From JAKAWQ01 sp963840545 (GTDB lineage: Bacteria > Pseudomonadota > Alphaproteobacteria > Acetobacterales > Acetobacteraceae), in contig CAWIZE010000009.1 in assembly GCA_963840545.1 (NCBI GenBank), forward strand, positions 15,606 to 79,605: a stretch of DNA of 64,000 nt, written 5' to 3'. The notes beneath the pieces were generated by a model. The model saw only the letters and a list, made by a program, of their open reading frames with translations, was not told the origin of the DNA and did not search any database. How positions within the stretch are numbered: position 1 is the first letter of the stretch; every line of letters begins with the position of its first letter. A program made the translations under genes and the position numbers. This document shows positions 26,795 to 35,254 of the stretch, piece after piece.

Positions 26795-29167
26795 ATGCCC
26801 GAATTGACCAGTCGGCGGCCGGATGCAGGAATGAGCATTGCCGCGAATCTCGGCTTTCCGCGGATCGGCCGCCATCGCGAGCTCAAGTTCGCGCTCGAGC
26901 GCCACTGGCGCGGCGAGATTTCCGACGAGGCGCTGGCGGCGGAGGCAACGCGTCTGCGCGCCGAGCATTGGCGCCTGCAGGCTTCGTGCGGCATCGTCCA
27001 TGTGCCGTCCGGCGATTTCTCGCTCTATGACGGCGTGCTGGACACCGCGGCGATGTTTGGCGCGATCCCGCCCGGCTATGGCTGGAACGGGGAAAAAGTC
27101 GGGCTTGCCACGATGTTCGCCCTGGCCCGCGGCTCGCGGGGCACCGAGGCGGAGCGGGCGGCGGGGATCGCGCCCGGGCTGCCGGCGCTCGAGATGACCA
27201 AGTGGTTCGATACGAACTACCATTATCTCGTGCCGCAACTGGCCGCCGGGCAGCAATTCGTGCTGACCGAGAACCGTCCGCTCGCCTTCTATCGCGAGGC
27301 GCTCGCGGCGGGTGTTGCGACCCGGCCGGTGCTGCTCGGGCCGGTTTCTTTCCTCCGCCTCTGCAAATCCGCCGATGGGCGGGCGAAGCTGGAGGCGCTG
27401 GACGCGCTGCTGCCGCTCTATGCCGAGGTGCTGGCCGGGCTCGCCGCGGCCGGCTGCGACTGGGTGCAGATGGACGAGCCCGTGCTCGGGCTCGATCTCC
27501 CGCCAGTGGTGCGGCAGGAATTCGGGCGGGCGTACGGGGCACTCGCGGCCGGGCCGACGCCGAAGCTGCTGCTGACGAGCTATTTCGCTCCGCTCGGCGA
27601 CAATTTGCCGACAGTGCTCGACCTGCCGGTCGCGGGGCTGCATCTCGACCTTGTGCGCGGGCGGGCGGATCTCGAACCGTGCCTGGCGGCGCGGCCCGAC
27701 CTATGGCTGTCGCTCGGGGTGGTGGAGGGGCGGAACGTTTGGCGTACCGACCTGCACCAGGCCCTCGCTCTGCTCAGGCGCGCGGCGGACACACGAGCGG
27801 GGCGGCTGATGGTGGCGCCCTCGTGCAGCCTGCTGCACGTGCCGATGGATCTGGCGCTCGAGGCGGGAGCGCAGAGCACGATCGGGATCGAGCTCCGTGG
27901 CTGGCTCGCGTTTGCCGTCCAGAAGCTGGAGGAGGTGGCGACGCTCGTGCGCGGGCTCGAGGAGGGCGACGCCGCGATCGCCGGCGAGCTCGCCCGGAGC
28001 GGGGCTGTGGTCCGCTCGCGCGGGGCGAGCCCGGAGGTGCATGACGCCGCGGTCGGGGCGCGGCTCCGCGGCGTCGTCCCGGAGATGGAGCGGCGGCCCG
28101 GCGCGGCCGAGGAGCGGCGGGCGGCGCAGCAGGCGCGGCTCGACCTGCCGCCGTTCCCGACGACGACCATCGGCTCCTTTCCGCAGACCGACGCGGTGCG
28201 CCATGCGCGGGCGGCGCTGGCCCGCGGCGAGATCGACCGCGCTGCCTATGACAGTGCGATCGAGGGCTGGACCCGGGAGGCGATCTCCTGGCAGGAGGGG
28301 CTTGAGATCGACGTGCTCGTGCACGGCGAGTTCGAGCGCAACGACATGGTCAAGTATTTCGGCGAGCAGCTCCGCGGGTTCGCCTTCACCCGGCACGGCT
28401 GGGTGCAGTCCTACGGCAGCCGGTGCGTGGCGCCGCCGATCATCTGGGGCGATGTCTCGCGCCCGGCGCCGATGACGGTGCGCTGGGCGGGCTATGCACA
28501 GTCCCTCACCGCGCGGCCAGTGAAGGGCATGCTGACGGGACCGGTGACGATGCTGCAATGGTCGTTCGTGCGCGACGACCTGCCGCGCGAAGAGGTCTGC
28601 CGGCAGATCGCCTTGGCGCTCCGCGAGGAGGTGACGGATTTAGAAGCAGCGGGCATCGCCGTGGTGCAGGTGGACGAGCCCGCGTTCCGCGAAGGCCTGC
28701 CGCTCAGGAACGCAGAGCGGGAGGCCTATCTCGGCTGGGCGGTCCGCTGCTTCCGGCTCGCCACCGCGGGGGTTCGCGACGAGACGGCGATCCACACCCA
28801 CATGTGCTATTCCGAGTTCAACGACATCATGGCGGCGATCGCGGCGATGGACGCGGACGTGATCTCGATCGAGGCGACGCGCAGCCGGATGGAGCTGCTC
28901 GGCGCCTTCCAGGAGCGGCGCTATCCGAACGGGATCGGGCCGGGCGTGTGGGACGTGCACAGCCCGCGCGTGCCGAGCGTTGCGGAGATGGTGGCGCTGC
29001 TGCATCTGGCGCGCGCGCGGCTGGCCGACTGGCAGCTCTGGGTCAATCCCGATTGCGGGCTGAAGACGCGCGGGTGGGAAGAGGTGCGGGCGGGCCTCGC
29101 CAACATGGTGATGGCGGCCCAGGCCTTGCGAACCGGCCCGGAGCGGACGGTCGCCGCCGGCGGGTGA
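26795..29167 (+). CDS. metE: Cobalamin-independent methionine synthase
   Basis: A 790-residue enzyme that moves a methyl group from 5-methyltetrahydropteroyl-triglutamate to homocysteine to make methionine. The N-terminal domain starts at NLGFPRIGRHRELKFALE. The C-terminal catalytic domain binds zinc through His669 and Cys671 (HTHMCYSEF), Glu693 (ISIEATRS) and Cys754 (NPDCGLKTRGW). The ATG at 26795 follows GAGAGGAG. The frame reading in from 26576 is inside the riboswitch and is not translated. B12 repression through the riboswitch is the expected control. A COG0523 GTPase gene follows 19 bp later. Confidence 0.96.
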   Translation: MPELTSRRPDAGMSIAANLGFPRIGRHRELKFALERHWRGEISDEALAAEATRLRAEHWRLQASCGIVHVPSGDFSLYDGVLDTAAMFGAIPPGYGWNGEKVGLATMFALARGSRGTEAERAAGIAPGLPALEMTKWFDTNYHYLVPQLAAGQQFVLTENRPLAFYREALAAGVATRPVLLGPVSFLRLCKSADGRAKLEALDALLPLYAEVLAGLAAAGCDWVQMDEPVLGLDLPPVVRQEFGRAYGALAAGPTPKLLLTSYFAPLGDNLPTVLDLPVAGLHLDLVRGRADLEPCLAARPDLWLSLGVVEGRNVWRTDLHQALALLRRAADTRAGRLMVAPSCSLLHVPMDLALEAGAQSTIGIELRGWLAFAVQKLEEVATLVRGLEEGDAAIAGELARSGAVVRSRGASPEVHDAAVGARLRGVVPEMERRPGAAEERRAAQQARLDLPPFPTTTIGSFPQTDAVRHARAALARGEIDRAAYDSAIEGWTREAISWQEGLEIDVLVHGEFERNDMVKYFGEQLRGFAFTRHGWVQSYGSRCVAPPIIWGDVSRPAPMTVRWAGYAQSLTARPVKGMLTGPVTMLQWSFVRDDLPREEVCRQIALALREEVTDLEAAGIAVVQVDEPAFREGLPLRNAEREAYLGWAVRCFRLATAGVRDETAIHTHMCYSEFNDIMAAIAAMDADVISIEATRSRMELLGAFQERRYPNGIGPGVWDVHSPRVPSVAEMVALLHLARARLADWQLWVNPDCGLKTRGWEEVRAGLANMVMAAQALRTGPERTVAAGG

Positions 29168-29186
29168 GGAAGCGAGCGGAGGTTCG

Positions 29187-30230
29187 GTGGCGGAGTCTCA
29201 TCCGATCCTGCTCACCGTCCTCGGCGGCTATCTGGGAGCCGGCAAGACCACGGTGCTGAACGAGATCCTGAGGCAGGGCGCCGCACCCCGGCAGGGCGCC
29301 ACGCCCCGGCAGGGCGCCACGCCCCGGCAGGGCGCCACGCCCCGGCAGGGCGCCACGCCCCGGCTCGGGGTCATCGTCAATGATTTCGGCGGGATCGCTA
29401 TCGATTCGCGCCTGGTCGAGCGAGCCGAGGGCGGGATGGTGACGCTGGCGAACGGCTGCATCTGCTGCAGCATCAGCGCCGGCTTGGCCGAAGCGCTGAC
29501 CGCGTTCGCCCGGCGCTCCCCGCCGCCCGAGCACGTGATCATCGAGGCCTCCGGCGTGGCCGATCCGGTGCGCGTCGGTCATTTTGGCAGCATGCGGCCT
29601 TTTCGGCTGGACGGCGTGGTGGTGGTGGCCGATGGGGAGACGATCAGCGACCGTGTCCGGGACAAATATGTCGGCGGCGCGGTGCTGCGCCAGCTCCAGG
29701 GCGCGGACCTCATCGTTCTCAACAAGACCGACCTCGTGCACGGATCGGGGCTGGCGGCGCTGCGGGAATGGCTCGGAGAGGTGGTGCCCGGTGCAAGGGT
29801 TTTTCCCACGAGCCACGGACGCGTGCCGCTCGCCGTGCTGCTCGGATCGCACCCGGGCACCGAATCGCCCCCGGGGGAGACGACAGGCCATGACCACGTG
29901 CATGACCACGGGGAAGAATATGCGAGCGCGAGCCTGAACTCCGAGACGCCGATGCGCGAAGCCGCGTTCCGCGCCGCAATCGCCGCTTGGCCGGAAGGCG
30001 TGCTGCGCGCCAAGGGGGTCGTTTATCTCGCCGATGATCCCGTGCATCGTTACGTGTTGCAGTGTGTCGGGCGGCGCTGGAGCTTGACACAAGATCGATT
30101 GTGGCGCAGCGATCGGCCGAAGACCGAGCTCGTGCTGATCGGCTTGGCCCGCCGGCTCGACGGCGAAACCCTGCTGGCAAGGCTCAAGGCGGCCGGGGCA
30201 GGAGCCTCAGCGCCGCGGAACCGTGATTGA
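29187..30230 (+). CDS. COG0523 (CobW/ZNG-type) G3E GTPase metallochaperone
   Basis: A 347-residue G3E GTPase. Walker A is GGYLGAGKTT (13-22), the metal-binding CxCC is Cys91-Ile-Cys93-Cys94, and LNKTD gives the guanine-specificity motif. A histidine-rich stretch HDHVHDHGEE (~231-240) and a CobW C-terminal domain follow. Such proteins deliver zinc or cobalt to client enzymes. It sits 19 bp after metE and so would share the cobalamin riboswitch transcript; MetE is a zinc enzyme and a likely client. An unusual run of five RQGATP-like repeats (29-58) is inserted between Walker A and the switch region. Confidence 0.88.
   Translation: MAESHPILLTVLGGYLGAGKTTVLNEILRQGAAPRQGATPRQGATPRQGATPRQGATPRLGVIVNDFGGIAIDSRLVERAEGGMVTLANGCICCSISAGLAEALTAFARRSPPPEHVIIEASGVADPVRVGHFGSMRPFRLDGVVVVADGETISDRVRDKYVGGAVLRQLQGADLIVLNKTDLVHGSGLAALREWLGEVVPGARVFPTSHGRVPLAVLLGSHPGTESPPGETTGHDHVHDHGEEYASASLNSETPMREAAFRAAIAAWPEGVLRAKGVVYLADDPVHRYVLQCVGRRWSLTQDRLWRSDRPKTELVLIGLARRLDGETLLARLKAAGAGASAPRNRD
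29271..29360 (+). repeat. 18-bp tandem repeat (5 copies) inside the COG0523 GTPase gene
   Basis: Five head-to-tail 18-bp units CGGCAGGGCGCCACGCCC (the first is a variant) encode RQGATP repeats in frame. Copies 2-5 are identical, which points to recent slippage or selection and a likely length polymorphism. The period is six codons, so copy-number change keeps the frame. Confidence 0.95.
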
Positions 30231-30244
30231 AGGACGCACCGAAG

Positions 30245-31876
30245 ATGCCCGAGGCGGACACCATCTTCACCAATGGCGACATCCTGACGATGAGTGGCGC
30301 CGAGGGGAGCGGGACGGCTGAGGCACTTGCGGTGAAGGACGGGCGGATCCTTGCCGTCGGCACCGGGCCCGAAGTGCTGCGGACCCAAGGCGCGGGCACG
30401 CGGACGATCGATCTCGGCGCAAGGACGCTGCTGCCGGGATTCCTCGACGGGCACAGCCATTTCATCAACGCGATCCGCATGGCGCGCTGGGCCAATGTCT
30501 CGGCGCCGCCGGTGGGCACGGTGCGCAGCATCGCCGAGCTGATCGCCGTGCTCGCGGACGCCAAGGCACGGCAGGGGCTGAAGCCGGGCGAGTGGCTGGT
30601 CGCCTATGGCTATGACGGCACCACGCTCGCCGACGGGCGCGAGCTCACGCGCGCGGATCTCGATCCGCATTTTTCCGATACTCCCGTCATGGCCATGCAT
30701 GTGTCGCTGCACGGCGCGGTGCTCAACACGGCGGGCTTCGCGGCTTCTGCGTTCGATCTCTTCGCGCCGACGCCGCCCGGCGGGATGACCGCGCGCAAGC
30801 CGGACAGCGACGAGGCCGCCGGGCTGGTGATGGAGCACTCCTTCCTGCCGATCTTCATGCACATGCCCGCGCCGTCCGAGCAGCAGCAGCTCGATGCCTT
30901 CGCCGCCGCGCAGGCGCTCTATGCCGGCAACGGCTACACGACGGTGCAGGACGCGCCGATGGAGCCGGCGACGCGGCCGCTCTACCACAAGGCGGCGGAG
31001 CAGGGGCGCTTCATCCTCGACTTCGTCGGCTACGTGAACTGGCTCGAGTTTCCCGAGCTGCTGCGGACCGGCGGGGAGAAATTCAAGGAAGGCTATCACA
31101 ACCACATGCGGATCGGCGGGGTGAAAATCGTCGCCGACGGCTCGCCCCAGGGAAAAACGGCGTTCTGGACCGAGCCGTTGCTCACGCCCGGCCCGAACGG
31201 CGAGAAGGATTGGCGCGGCGAGCCCAACATCGCGCCCGAGGCGCTGAACGCGCTCGTAAAACTCGCCTACGACAACGACATCCAGGTCATGGTCCATTGC
31301 AACGGCGATGCGACCATCGACATGGTGCTGGACGCCCACAAGGCGGCCGGGGCGCCGCCGGGCAAGCGCACCGTGATCGTCCATTCGCAGTTCGTCCGCC
31401 CCGACCAGCTCGATCTCTATGCGCGCTACGGGTTCCTGGTTTCCTTCTTCACCAACCACGCCTTCTTCTGGGGCGATGTGCATGTGGAAAATCTCGGCCG
31501 CGAGCGGGCATGGTTCCTGAGCCCGACGCGCTCGGCGCTCGCGCGGGGGATCCGCTTCACGAACCATAGCGACTTCGCCGTCACACCGCTCAATCCGATG
31601 TTCATCCTCTGGACCTCGGTCAGCCGCACCTCGCGGTCCGGGCAGGTGATCGGTCCGGACGAGCGCGTCTCGCCGGAGCAGGGGCTGCGGGCGCTGACGA
31701 TCGATGCCGCCTATCAATATGGCGAGGAGGCGGAGAAGGGCTCGCTCGAAGTCGGCAAGCTCGCCGACCTCGTGGTGCTCGACCGCAACCCGACGAAAGT
31801 GCCGGTCGACGCCATCAAGGACATCAGGGTGACGGAGACGTTCAAGGCGGGCAGCCCGGTCTTTCGCGCGGCGTAA
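30245..31876 (+). CDS. Amidohydrolase, YtcJ-like
   Basis: A 543-residue metal-dependent hydrolase of the amidohydrolase superfamily (YtcJ/NfdA group). Metal ligands include His70 and His72 in GFLDGHSHF. Later blocks are GGVKIVADGSPQGKTAFWTEPL and MVHCNGDATIDMVLDAHK, followed by FTNHSDFAVTPLNP, and the C-terminal KLADLVVLDRNP is typical. Substrates of this group are N-substituted formamides or cyclic amides; the true one is unknown. The ATG at 30245 was chosen over a TTG at 30227. It starts 14 bp after the GTPase gene and may be in the same transcript. Confidence 0.85.
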   Translation: MPEADTIFTNGDILTMSGAEGSGTAEALAVKDGRILAVGTGPEVLRTQGAGTRTIDLGARTLLPGFLDGHSHFINAIRMARWANVSAPPVGTVRSIAELIAVLADAKARQGLKPGEWLVAYGYDGTTLADGRELTRADLDPHFSDTPVMAMHVSLHGAVLNTAGFAASAFDLFAPTPPGGMTARKPDSDEAAGLVMEHSFLPIFMHMPAPSEQQQLDAFAAAQALYAGNGYTTVQDAPMEPATRPLYHKAAEQGRFILDFVGYVNWLEFPELLRTGGEKFKEGYHNHMRIGGVKIVADGSPQGKTAFWTEPLLTPGPNGEKDWRGEPNIAPEALNALVKLAYDNDIQVMVHCNGDATIDMVLDAHKAAGAPPGKRTVIVHSQFVRPDQLDLYARYGFLVSFFTNHAFFWGDVHVENLGRERAWFLSPTRSALARGIRFTNHSDFAVTPLNPMFILWTSVSRTSRSGQVIGPDERVSPEQGLRALTIDAAYQYGEEAEKGSLEVGKLADLVVLDRNPTKVPVDAIKDIRVTETFKAGSPVFRAA

Positions 31877-31904
31877 GACAGCCGGCAGAAGAGGCGGCCT
31901 TCCC

Positions 31905-33203
31905 ATGCACGCCAGGGCCTTCCTGCTGCCGCCCTTCTTCGACTATTCCGCCACCTTCCTCTGGGCGATCAGCGGCGCGGTTCTCGGTGCGCGGCGCGGC
32001 TACGCGATCCTCGGCATCATCACGATCGCGCTCGTTTCCTCGACCGGCGGGGGCTTGCTGCGCGACGGGCTCTTCATCCAGGACGGGCCGCCGGTGCTGG
32101 TGCGGACGTCCGTCTATCTCTGGCTGATCGCGTTGGCGGTGCTGATCGTGGTGCTGTTCGGCGGCTGGGTCGAGCGGCTGCCGGGGTTCCTGAAGGGCAT
32201 CGTGTTGATCGATGCCTTGGGATTGGGCGCTTATGCCGTGGTCGGCATGGATCGCGCGCTGGCGGCGGGGATCAGCCTGCCGGGGGTGGTGGTGGTGGGC
32301 ATGGTGAATGCCGTCGGCGGGGGCATTTTGCGCGACGTGCTGATCAATGCCGAGCCGGACATGTTCAAGCCGGGAACGCTCGACCAGGCATCGGCGCTGG
32401 CCGGGTGCCTGCTGTTCCTCGGCCTGACGCAGGCACTCGGGCTGGCGCAGTTCTGGGCGGCGTGGATTACGATCGCGGCGGTGTTCGGCTTGCGCGTGCT
32501 GGCGATCCGCTACCGGATCGAGTTCGCATCCGCTGCGCGACTTCAGGGCCTATTGGGGTGGTGCGGCGAATGGGAAAGACGAGTGATGATCACGCCGATC
32601 TTCGTGTTCACCATCTTCATGCTGACGCTCGGGCCGATCAAGACGGTGCCGGGATTCTTTCTGATGACGAAGGACCAGGACGCCGGGGCGGCGCGTGCGC
32701 TGGCGATCCGGGGGACGCTGATCGCGACGGCGATTTCCCTGCTGGTCGCGCTGGTGATGCGCGGCACGGCGGCGGCGTGGCAGGTCACGCTCGACGAATT
32801 GCGGATCGCCGGGGGCATCCTGCTGTTCGTCGCCTCGCGCAACATCATCGAGCAGTTCAACCGCCCGGTTCCGCCCGCGCCGCCGCCCTCGCCGCACCCG
32901 GCCGTGACCCCGCTCGCGATCCCGATCATCGTCACGCCGTGGGGCGTTGTCGCCATTCTGCTGTTCATGGGCGATGCTGCCGGGGACCCGGCGAGGATCG
33001 CGGTCGTGATCGGGATTCTGCTGCTGATCATGGGGTTGAACCTGGTGGGCATGCTGCTGGCGCGGCAGATCATCGGGCTGGTCGGGCTGGTGACGTTCCA
33101 GGTGATCGGCTGGGTTTTCGCGGTGCTGCAGGCCGGGCTGGCGGTCGAGGCCGTGGTCGTTTCGCTGCGGCATCTCGGCCTGTTCCGGCCCGGCGTGGGG
33201 TAA
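31905..33203 (+). CDS. Fusion of a TRIC/UPF0126 channel domain and a MarC domain
   Basis: A 432-residue membrane protein made of two families usually encoded separately. Residues 1-205 are a UPF0126/TRIC-type cation channel or glycine-transporter-like unit with the paired motifs GGGLLRD (48-54) and GGGILRD (138-144). Residues ~228-432 are a MarC (UPF0056) protein starting MITPIFVFTIFMLTLGPIKTVPGF. The joining segment GEWERRVMIT is in frame, and a TGATGA in another frame sits at the joint. Both parts have complete helix sets. The functions of both families are poorly known. It follows the amidohydrolase by 28 bp. Confidence 0.8.
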   Translation: MHARAFLLPPFFDYSATFLWAISGAVLGARRGYAILGIITIALVSSTGGGLLRDGLFIQDGPPVLVRTSVYLWLIALAVLIVVLFGGWVERLPGFLKGIVLIDALGLGAYAVVGMDRALAAGISLPGVVVVGMVNAVGGGILRDVLINAEPDMFKPGTLDQASALAGCLLFLGLTQALGLAQFWAAWITIAAVFGLRVLAIRYRIEFASAARLQGLLGWCGEWERRVMITPIFVFTIFMLTLGPIKTVPGFFLMTKDQDAGAARALAIRGTLIATAISLLVALVMRGTAAAWQVTLDELRIAGGILLFVASRNIIEQFNRPVPPAPPPSPHPAVTPLAIPIIVTPWGVVAILLFMGDAAGDPARIAVVIGILLLIMGLNLVGMLLARQIIGLVGLVTFQVIGWVFAVLQAGLAVEAVVVSLRHLGLFRPGVG

Positions 33204-33217
33204 GGCGGACGGGCCTT

Positions 33218-33231
33218 GCCACCATGGTGGC
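33218..33231. other. Perfect 14-bp palindrome between convergent genes
   Basis: GCCACCATGGTGGC lies in the 76-bp gap between the convergent TRIC-MarC and diguanylate cyclase genes. It could form a hairpin at both mRNA ends; no T-tract is present. Confidence 0.4.
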
Positions 33232-33279
33232 GGCGGCGAAGGAGCGCGGAGCGGGGCCGCGCGATCGGCCGGAGCGTGT

Positions 33280-34541
33280 TCAGCTTTCGCCCATGTGGTC
33301 GTGGAGATCGAGAGAGAAGGGGGCAGACGGCGGAGAGTTCGCAGCCGGACCGAGATCCCACCCGGGGCGGAGCGGAATGCCCGCTTCGTCGGGGGCCTGG
33401 CAGGTCCGGTCTCGCCCCGTCTCCTTGGCGAGATAGAGGGCGCGATCGGCCATCTTGACCAGATCCTCCGGCGTGGCCTCACGCAGCCACGGGATGAGCG
33501 ATGCGATGCCGAGGCTGATCGTCACCATGGTTTCGGGGTGGTGCGCGTGCGCGAGGTGCAATGCGCGCACCCTGAGACGCATTCGCTCGGCGACCGAATA
33601 TGCCGTCCGACGGTCCGTGTCGGGGAGCAGCACGGCGAACTCCTCCCCGCCGTAGCGCCCCACCATGTCCGTTGGCCGGCAGCTGCGCGAAAGGGCTTCC
33701 GCGATCGCGCGGAGGCATCGGTCGCCGGCAGGGTGCCCGTAGGAATCATTGTATGCCTTGAAGTCATCGACGTCGATCATGATGAGGCCGAGCGCCTGGC
33801 GGGACTTGCGCGCCCGAAGAAACTGCCGCTGCAGGCTCCCTTCGAAATATCGGCGGCTGCCGACACCCGTCAGGGAATCGATACGCGCGGCGTCGCGAAG
33901 CCGGCGTTCCGATCGCTCCCTGACGAGGGCGATCATGCCGAAGCTGGACAGCAGCACGAATGAGAGGGAATCGATCATCAGAAGGACGAATCCGGGCATG
34001 GCTTCGTACGCTCCGTGCTGGACGTGACGGAGGACGAATGAGTTGGCCATGCGCGCGAGCGTGAGGTACCTGACTGGAGTCCGAGCAGGGCAAGCAGCGA
34101 CCAGCGGATGACCGTCGCGTGGCGATCGATGAGCCACAATTCGCGCGCTGCAAGCCCGATCGGACCCAGGCTCAGGAGACAGGCGAGGATGATGCGAAGG
34201 TCGCTGTCCTCACGGAAGCCGGGGATGGTGAAGAGCCCGAGCCAGAGGACCGCAGGGAGGATGACCAGCGCCGGTCGCGGCGGCCGGTCACGCAGGGACT
34301 GACAAGCGGTCCAGATCAGCCCGAGGGCAGCCAGGACGGCGCAATTCCCGAGTGCGATCGCCGGCAGGAGCGGCAGCGCGGCGCGACCGATGATGCCGCC
34401 GCTGCCCAACGCGCACGCGGCCGCCATCCAGAGCATCGCGGGCTGCCGGCGATCCTGGAGCCATGTCAGCAGGCAGGCTCCTGCAGTCAGCAGGACCACG
34501 AAGAGCATGGCAAAAAGGAGAGTCCTTGGATCCAGGGCCAT
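33280..34541 (-). pseudogene. Membrane diguanylate cyclase (GGDEF), frameshifted
   Basis: Two overlapping frames make one protein. The N-terminal part (from the ATG at 34541, MALDPRTLLFAMLFVVLL) is a multi-helix membrane sensor. The C-terminal part holds a complete GGDEF domain with the active motif RYGGEEFAVLLP plus DSLTGVGSRRYFE and MIDVDDFKAYNDSYGH. It would make cyclic di-GMP. The break lies at 34065-34070. Reading GGTACC as GTAC restores LLGLQSVLTLARMANSFVL and one ~419-residue product. It is either a sequence error or a recent mutation. Confidence 0.8.
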
Positions 34542-34749
34542 CCCGAAGTCCCCTTCAAGGTCGTTCGGTCCAGTCAAGAGCCGCCGGCGAGCAACGCCCT
34601 CTCATACAGGGCGGTGGGGGAGAGGCCGAAGCGGGCTCAAGGAAATCCGGCCGCCGAGACTGTCCGGGTCGCGCTCCATTGGTCTTGCTCCCGATTGCGG
34701 CCACAATCGATAAACGGAAGTTAACATGCCTATCACTTAATGCATCTCT

Positions 34750-34947
34750 GGCGCGCTTTCGGCGCGCGTTCCAGGCCGACGCGGATGCTTGACCGTCGGC
34801 GCGACGAGCGCTACACGTCGCGCCATGGCACCGACGCGAAGCGCCGCCGTCCGATTTTGGTACCGCTGGTACAAACCGGCGGCCTAGGATCGTGCATCTC
34901 TAAGCAAGACCCCGAAGCCGCCCCACCCAGGCGGCTTTCGCGTTTTT
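34750..34947 (+). ncRNA. Candidate structured RNA ending in an intrinsic terminator
   Basis: This non-coding stretch contains several strong hairpins: GCGCGC arms near 34751-34766; a perfect 9-bp stem GGCGCGACG/CGTCGCGCC at 34798-34824; GGTACC-GCT-GGTAC near 34860; then a terminator hairpin at 34915-34937. No known RNA family is recognised. Open frames through it are arginine-rich and lack family likeness. The start is a guess; an AT-rich stretch at ~34715-34745 could hold the promoter. Confidence 0.35.
34915..34947 (+). terminator. Rho-independent terminator
   Basis: A perfect 8-bp stem AAGCCGCC/GGCGGCTT with a 7-base loop is followed by TCGCGTTTTT. It would end a transcript reading rightward from the structured intergenic region. 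Confidence 0.7.
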
Positions 34948-35011
34948 CGGGCTTCCCCTCGCGAAATTCCCGCCATCGGTGGAGCGGCCTCCCGACCTGA
35001 AGGAGGTTCGC

Positions 35012-35152
35012 ATGAATTCGTCCCCGTTCGATTTCGACGTCGTCACCGGCCCCCCGGAGCCGCGCGACGAGCCCAAGGCCGCAGCGCGGCCGGCCGGCGG
35101 CCTGGGGCCGCAGGCGGGGGCGCCGCCGGCCGACCCGATACCGTCGAAGTAG
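35012..35152 (+). CDS. Small hypothetical protein, 46 aa
   Basis: A short frame with a very good ribosome site (GAAGGAGG, five bases before the ATG) encodes a 46-residue acidic, proline/alanine-rich peptide starting MNSSPFDFDVVTGPPEPRDE. It has no membrane segment, no cysteines and no recognised family. It sits alone after the terminator at 34915. The strong ribosome site is the main evidence that it is real. Confidence 0.45.
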   Translation: MNSSPFDFDVVTGPPEPRDEPKAAARPAGGLGPQAGAPPADPIPSK

Positions 35153-35202
35153 GGCGCCACGTGGCGGGTGCGACTGGATCGGCCGCGACGCGCCGGACGT
35201 GG

Positions 35203-35227
35203 GGGCGTCATATGGCGCTTGACGCCC
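35203..35227. promoter_or_regulatory. Inverted repeat upstream of the toxin-antitoxin pair
   Basis: A perfect 8-bp inverted repeat GGGCGTCA-(9)-TGACGCCC lies ~28 bp before the probable GTG of the TumE-like gene. A TTGACG overlaps the right arm. It is a candidate operator for autoregulation by the winged-helix antitoxin. Confidence 0.45.
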
Positions 35228-35254
35228 TATGGCAACGAGCGTGGATTATGGCCG

